Below are positions 5,923 to 7,201 of a stretch of 7,201 nt of DNA, piece by piece; position 1 is the stretch's first letter; every line of letters begins with the position of its first letter. Origin of the DNA: Candidatus Kerfeldbacteria bacterium (GTDB lineage Bacteria > Patescibacteriota > Patescibacteriia > SBBC01 > CAIJZX01); assembly GCA_016194465.1 (NCBI GenBank), contig JACQBO010000071.1, positions 1 through 7,201 of the forward strand. The letters are read 5' to 3'. The notes under the pieces were generated by a model, which saw only the letters and a list, made by a program, of their open reading frames with translations, was not told where the DNA came from and searched no databases. A program made the position numbers and the translations under genes.

Positions 5923-6057
5923 CTACACGCCGCAATCGCACTGACAGGCATAACCGGCCGGGTGGTCGGCACAGTTGCACTGATGCCCATCGGCCCCCAG
6001 GCCACAATGGCAATCATGCTTCTTGTCCTCGCCCCGGCATGAACATTGGTGATCCAT
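5923..6057 (-). CDS. Small cysteine-rich protein with four CxC repeats (metallothionein-like)
   Basis: The frame encodes 44 residues with nine cysteines at 5, 7, 16, 18, 27, 29, 38, 40 and 42. The CxC pairs recur every 11 residues. The repeat is roughly H-x-C-x-C followed by six residues, with His at 3, 14 and 25 and Tyr at 36 in the fourth unit. Cysteine and histidine at this density suggest metal binding, by analogy with metallothioneins; the family itself is not one I recognise. There is no signal peptide. The gene looks real despite its size: TTGGCA-17-TATACT lies upstream (6078-6106), AAAGGA sits 7 nt before the ATG, and a strong hairpin follows the stop. It is transcribed away from the tRNA-Gln promoter, with the two promoters back to back. 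Confidence 0.72.
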   Translation of the reverse strand: MDHQCSCRGEDKKHDCHCGLGADGHQCNCADHPAGYACQCDCGV

Positions 6058-6077
6058 AGCTCATTCCTTTCATGGTG

Positions 6078-6106
6078 AGTATACCACCGGCCGAATAAGG
6101 TGCCAA
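6078..6106 (-). promoter_or_regulatory. Promoter of the Cys-rich gene
   Basis: On the minus strand TTGGCA (6101-6106), a 17-bp spacer and TATACT (6078-6083). Transcription would start near 6071, giving a leader of about 14 nt that carries the AAAGGA ribosome site. Its -35 lies 5 bp from the -35 of the divergent tRNA promoter. Confidence 0.6.
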
Positions 6107-6111
6107 GCGCA

Positions 6112-6140
6112 TTGACTTCTCTCTCATTAGTCCATATACT
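6112..6140 (+). promoter_or_regulatory. Promoter of the tRNA-Gln region
   Basis: TTGACT (6112-6117), a 17-bp spacer and TATACT (6135-6140), the same hexamers and spacing as the candidate typA promoter. The start would be near 6147, just before the truncated tRNA copy at 6154 and about 128 nt before the intact tRNA. Confidence 0.65.
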
Positions 6141-6153
6141 TTCGACGTTCCAT

Positions 6154-6181
6154 TCCGGGATCGTCTCATGGTAGGACGCCA
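6154..6181 (+). pseudogene. Truncated tRNA-Gln 5' half
   Basis: These 28 bases match the first 28 of the intact tRNA-Gln (6275-6302) at 27 positions. They cover the 5' acceptor strand, the whole D-arm and the start of the anticodon stem, and then stop. The single difference is at tRNA position 14, where C replaces the almost universal A14 that pairs with U8. No matching 3' acceptor strand or T-arm follows. It sits at the normal distance from a strong promoter, so it is probably the remnant of the original gene start. Confidence 0.8.
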
Positions 6182-6183
6182 CC

Positions 6184-6203
6184 CAGCACCACGACGGGTG
6201 CTG
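6184..6203 (+). repeat. GCACC/GGTGC hairpin joined to the tRNA fragment
   Basis: CAGCACC-ACGACG-GGTGCTG forms a perfect 7-bp stem directly after the truncated tRNA copy. The stretch CACCCAGCACCA...GGTGCT resembles the palindrome at the TypA-like remnant, CACCCCGCACCA...GGTGCT on the minus strand. Confidence 0.6.
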
Positions 6204-6210
6204 AGTAAAG

Positions 6211-6267
6211 GCTCCCCGGCCCGCTTCGCCTGTCCCTGGTAGTCAAAAATCAATCTCGGGCTGGAGC
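6211..6267 (+). repeat. Imperfect inverted repeat between the two tRNA copies
   Basis: GCTCC-CCG-GCCCG (6211-6223) pairs with CGGGC-T-GGAGC (6257-6267), with small bulges, around a 33-nt loop. GGAGC (6263-6267) can instead pair with GCTCC (6273-6277), whose last bases are the start of the intact tRNA. Confidence 0.4.
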
Positions 6268-6274
6268 ACATCGC

Positions 6275-6348
6275 TCCGGGATCGTCTAATGGTAGGACGC
6301 CAGGCTCTGAACCTGGTAATCTAGGTCCGAGTCCTAGTCCCGGAGCCA
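6275..6348 (+). tRNA. tRNA-Gln (anticodon CUG)
   Basis: A full cloverleaf can be drawn by eye. The acceptor is TCCGGGA/TCCCGGA, with the U1-A72 pair and G73 typical of bacterial tRNA-Gln. The D-arm is GTCT-AATGGTA-GGAC. The anticodon arm CCAGG-CTCTGAA-CCTGG places CTG at 6307-6309. The T-arm is CTAGG-TCCGAGT-CCTAG. The 3' CCA is encoded (6346-6348). No promoter was seen directly upstream; the promoter at 6112-6140 would have to read through the truncated copy, so the 5' end must be made by RNase P from a leader of about 128 nt. Confidence 0.96.
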
Positions 6349-6375
6349 TGCACCGGCCGGTGCATGGCGGAGCCA
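6345..6375. repeat. 24-bp palindrome and 8-bp direct repeat at the tRNA 3' end
   Basis: GCCATGCACCGG CCGGTGCATGGC (6345-6368) is a perfect palindrome that begins at the tRNA discriminator base and takes in its CCA. The tRNA 3' end CGGAGCCA (6341-6348) is repeated at 6368-6375, bracketing the palindrome. No T-tract follows, so it is not a typical terminator. Confidence 0.75.
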
Positions 6376-6411
6376 AAGATATGCTCAGCAGCAATGATGG
6401 GCAGATTTTTG

Positions 6412-6521
6412 GTTGACCCCGTTAGAAGTGAGGCTAGCACTGTTTTCTATAAAGTCTAATTCTAGTTTTCAACTCCGCCTTTTTGCGGGGGAGCATCCGT
6501 TCCACTTCTAACGGGGTTGAC
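6412..6521 (+). mobile_element. MITE-like inverted-repeat element, copy 2
   Basis: Arms GTTGACCCCGTTAGAAGTG (6412-6430) and CACTTCTAACGGGGTTGAC (6503-6521) pair at 17 of 19 positions, with a perfect 14-bp core. The outer CCCCGTTAGA matches copy 1; the inner arm bases differ from copy 1 but stay complementary to each other. The interior contains CCGC-CTTTTT-GCGG. The interior shows loose similarity to the reverse complement of copy 1 (around TGTTT, AAGTC and TTCA), judged by eye. Confidence 0.6.
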
Positions 6522-6545
6522 AAAGATCACGATGTTTGGTTACAT
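6517..6545 (+). promoter_or_regulatory. Possible promoter with the -35 supplied by the repeat element
   Basis: A perfect TTGACA (6517-6522) lies at the outer end of the element, pointing to the gene at 6600. At 17 bp there is only a poor -10, TTACAT (6540-6545). A 10-bp palindrome, ACAGTACTGT (6561-6570), lies between this and the start codon and might be an operator. Confidence 0.3.
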
Positions 6546-6599
6546 GTCATCACTTTCGAAACAGTACTGTACTTTCACAACTACAGAAAGAGAGGGTTT

Positions 6600-7201
6600 A
6601 TGCCTGGTATTCGGGACCACCTACAGCCCTTAGAGCTCCTCGACCTACAGAAATGTGATACCGTCGGTAAGATCGTCGACGGCCTGAGCCGCTGTTCATT
6701 CGGCGGCCGGATGCTTGGTGAGGTTTGTGCGACCATCGAGGGTTGGGTTCGCCGCGGGCATCATGTTAGCCTGGTCTACGACGGACACAACGATAGCCCG
6801 TTGGCGAAACTCCTCTATAATTTAGAAGTGCAGTGGGGTTTCAGCCTTCTTAATTCATCGTCCCTCACTCAGTATAATCGAAGCCATGGGTCCATCGACA
6901 AGCTTATTGCCGTCGGGCATGTGGATGAACGCTACTTCAACGAACTCTGTGAATGTGATGACATCATTTTCATCAATGGGTGTGGAGTGGCCAAACTTGG
7001 GCAGATCCGTGATGGCTACTTCCCGAATGCCATCTTTGCGGATCCGATGTATGTCCTCCCAATTCTCAACATGGTCCTTGAGGAACGCGTGGGTGAAGGG
7101 TTCACAACAGCCAAGGACCTCATGTGGCGTCTGCGGACTCAAGGAGGATTGGCTCAAGAGGTCGCCCATGGATACCGTACCCTGAAGGGAATGGTCGACG
7201 A
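6600..7201 (+). CDS. Deoxyhypusine synthase-like protein, N-terminal part
   Basis: The frame opens at ATG 6600, with GAGG 4 nt upstream, and runs off the window after 200 codons. The segment DTVGKIVDGLSRCSFGGRMLGEV resembles the deoxyhypusine synthase start region (helix, then GFQA..L). The segment from KLGQIRDGYFPNAIF through YVLPILNMVLEERVGEG and then TAKDLMWRL aligns with the RIGN...PN.NY..FE.W..PIL..M..E...G..TPS..I..L region of known synthases as I recall them. Family knowledge: deoxyhypusine synthase moves the butylamine group of spermidine to a lysine, using NAD; bacterial relatives include homospermidine synthase-like enzymes of varied function. The usual NAD-contact motifs (TSNLISSG, TTAGG) appear changed to DGHNDSP and NSSSL. 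The catalytic lysine lies beyond the window. Confidence 0.65.
   Translation, partial: MPGIRDHLQPLELLDLQKCDTVGKIVDGLSRCSFGGRMLGEVCATIEGWVRRGHHVSLVYDGHNDSPLAKLLYNLEVQWGFSLLNSSSLTQYNRSHGSIDKLIAVGHVDERYFNELCECDDIIFINGCGVAKLGQIRDGYFPNAIFADPMYVLPILNMVLEERVGEGFTTAKDLMWRLRTQGGLAQEVAHGYRTLKGMVD

Noticed and set aside
6154..6232. A second complete tRNA starting at the truncated copy
   Set aside because: No 3' acceptor strand pairing with TCCGGGA, no T-arm and no normal anticodon loop follow the D-arm.
5784..6394. Overlapping 132- and 126-codon minus-strand frames
   Set aside because: They cross the tRNA, the truncated tRNA, the promoters and the repeat element; the products look random. The 44-codon Cys-rich frame has much better signals.
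4685..6521. CRISPR array
   Set aside because: The repeats are few, palindromic, in mixed orientation and irregularly spaced; no direct repeats of uniform length with spacers are present.
6855..7169. 104-codon minus-strand frame at the right edge
   Set aside because: It is antisense to the deoxyhypusine synthase-like frame, which has family-like motifs and a ribosome site.

Overview
The window is bacterial chromosome: typA, a tadA-type deaminase and a tRNA-Gln gene with encoded CCA. Genes are short, intergenic gaps are long for bacteria, and palindromic repeats are dense. A deoxyhypusine-synthase-like gene also occurs. This mix would fit a Patescibacteria/CPR-type or similar metagenome-derived genome, but no ribosomal marker is present and the taxon cannot be fixed. 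Base composition shifts: bases 1-1000 are visibly G+C-rich, about 1000-2000 is A+T-rich, and the rest is intermediate.

Layout. (1) 1-1163, minus strand: a two-gene unit with a good promoter. It holds a small membrane/coiled-coil protein and then an SPFH/band-7 membrane protein that runs off the left edge. (2) 1236-1988, minus: a membrane-anchored M23 (LytM-type) peptidase. (3) 1989-2295: no gene; two facing copies of a palindromic repeat and a terminator. (4) 2296-2742, minus: a hypothetical protein with its own promoter. (5) 2846-4663, minus: complete typA. (6) 4664-4941: a palindrome-rich leader holding a 28-codon reading frame that starts like TypA itself. (7) 4942-5457, minus: tadA-like deaminase. 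(8) 5569-5724, minus: a small YjzC-like protein. (9) 5755-6521: two inverted-repeat elements of about 110 bp, in opposite orientation. They flank a small cysteine-rich protein gene with a full transcription unit, a promoter followed by a truncated tRNA-Gln 5' half, the intact tRNA-Gln(CUG), and a 24-bp palindrome at the tRNA 3' end. (10) 6600-7201, plus: the N-terminal part of a deoxyhypusine-synthase-like protein, cut by the right edge.

The most unusual pattern is that two unrelated genes, typA and tRNA-Gln, are each preceded by a truncated copy of their own 5' end. In both cases the copy is joined to a hairpin with the same core (CACCC.GCACCA...GGTGCT), and the intact gene starts afresh downstream. 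A third GCACC/GGTGC palindrome sits at the 3' end of the tRNA, with an 8-bp duplication of the tRNA end. This looks like the footprint of a small palindromic element that recombines at gene ends and leaves the gene functional. That reading is inference; the repeats and partial copies are directly visible.

The genes do not form one pathway. They are housekeeping or envelope genes, mostly with individual promoters, set among repeats.
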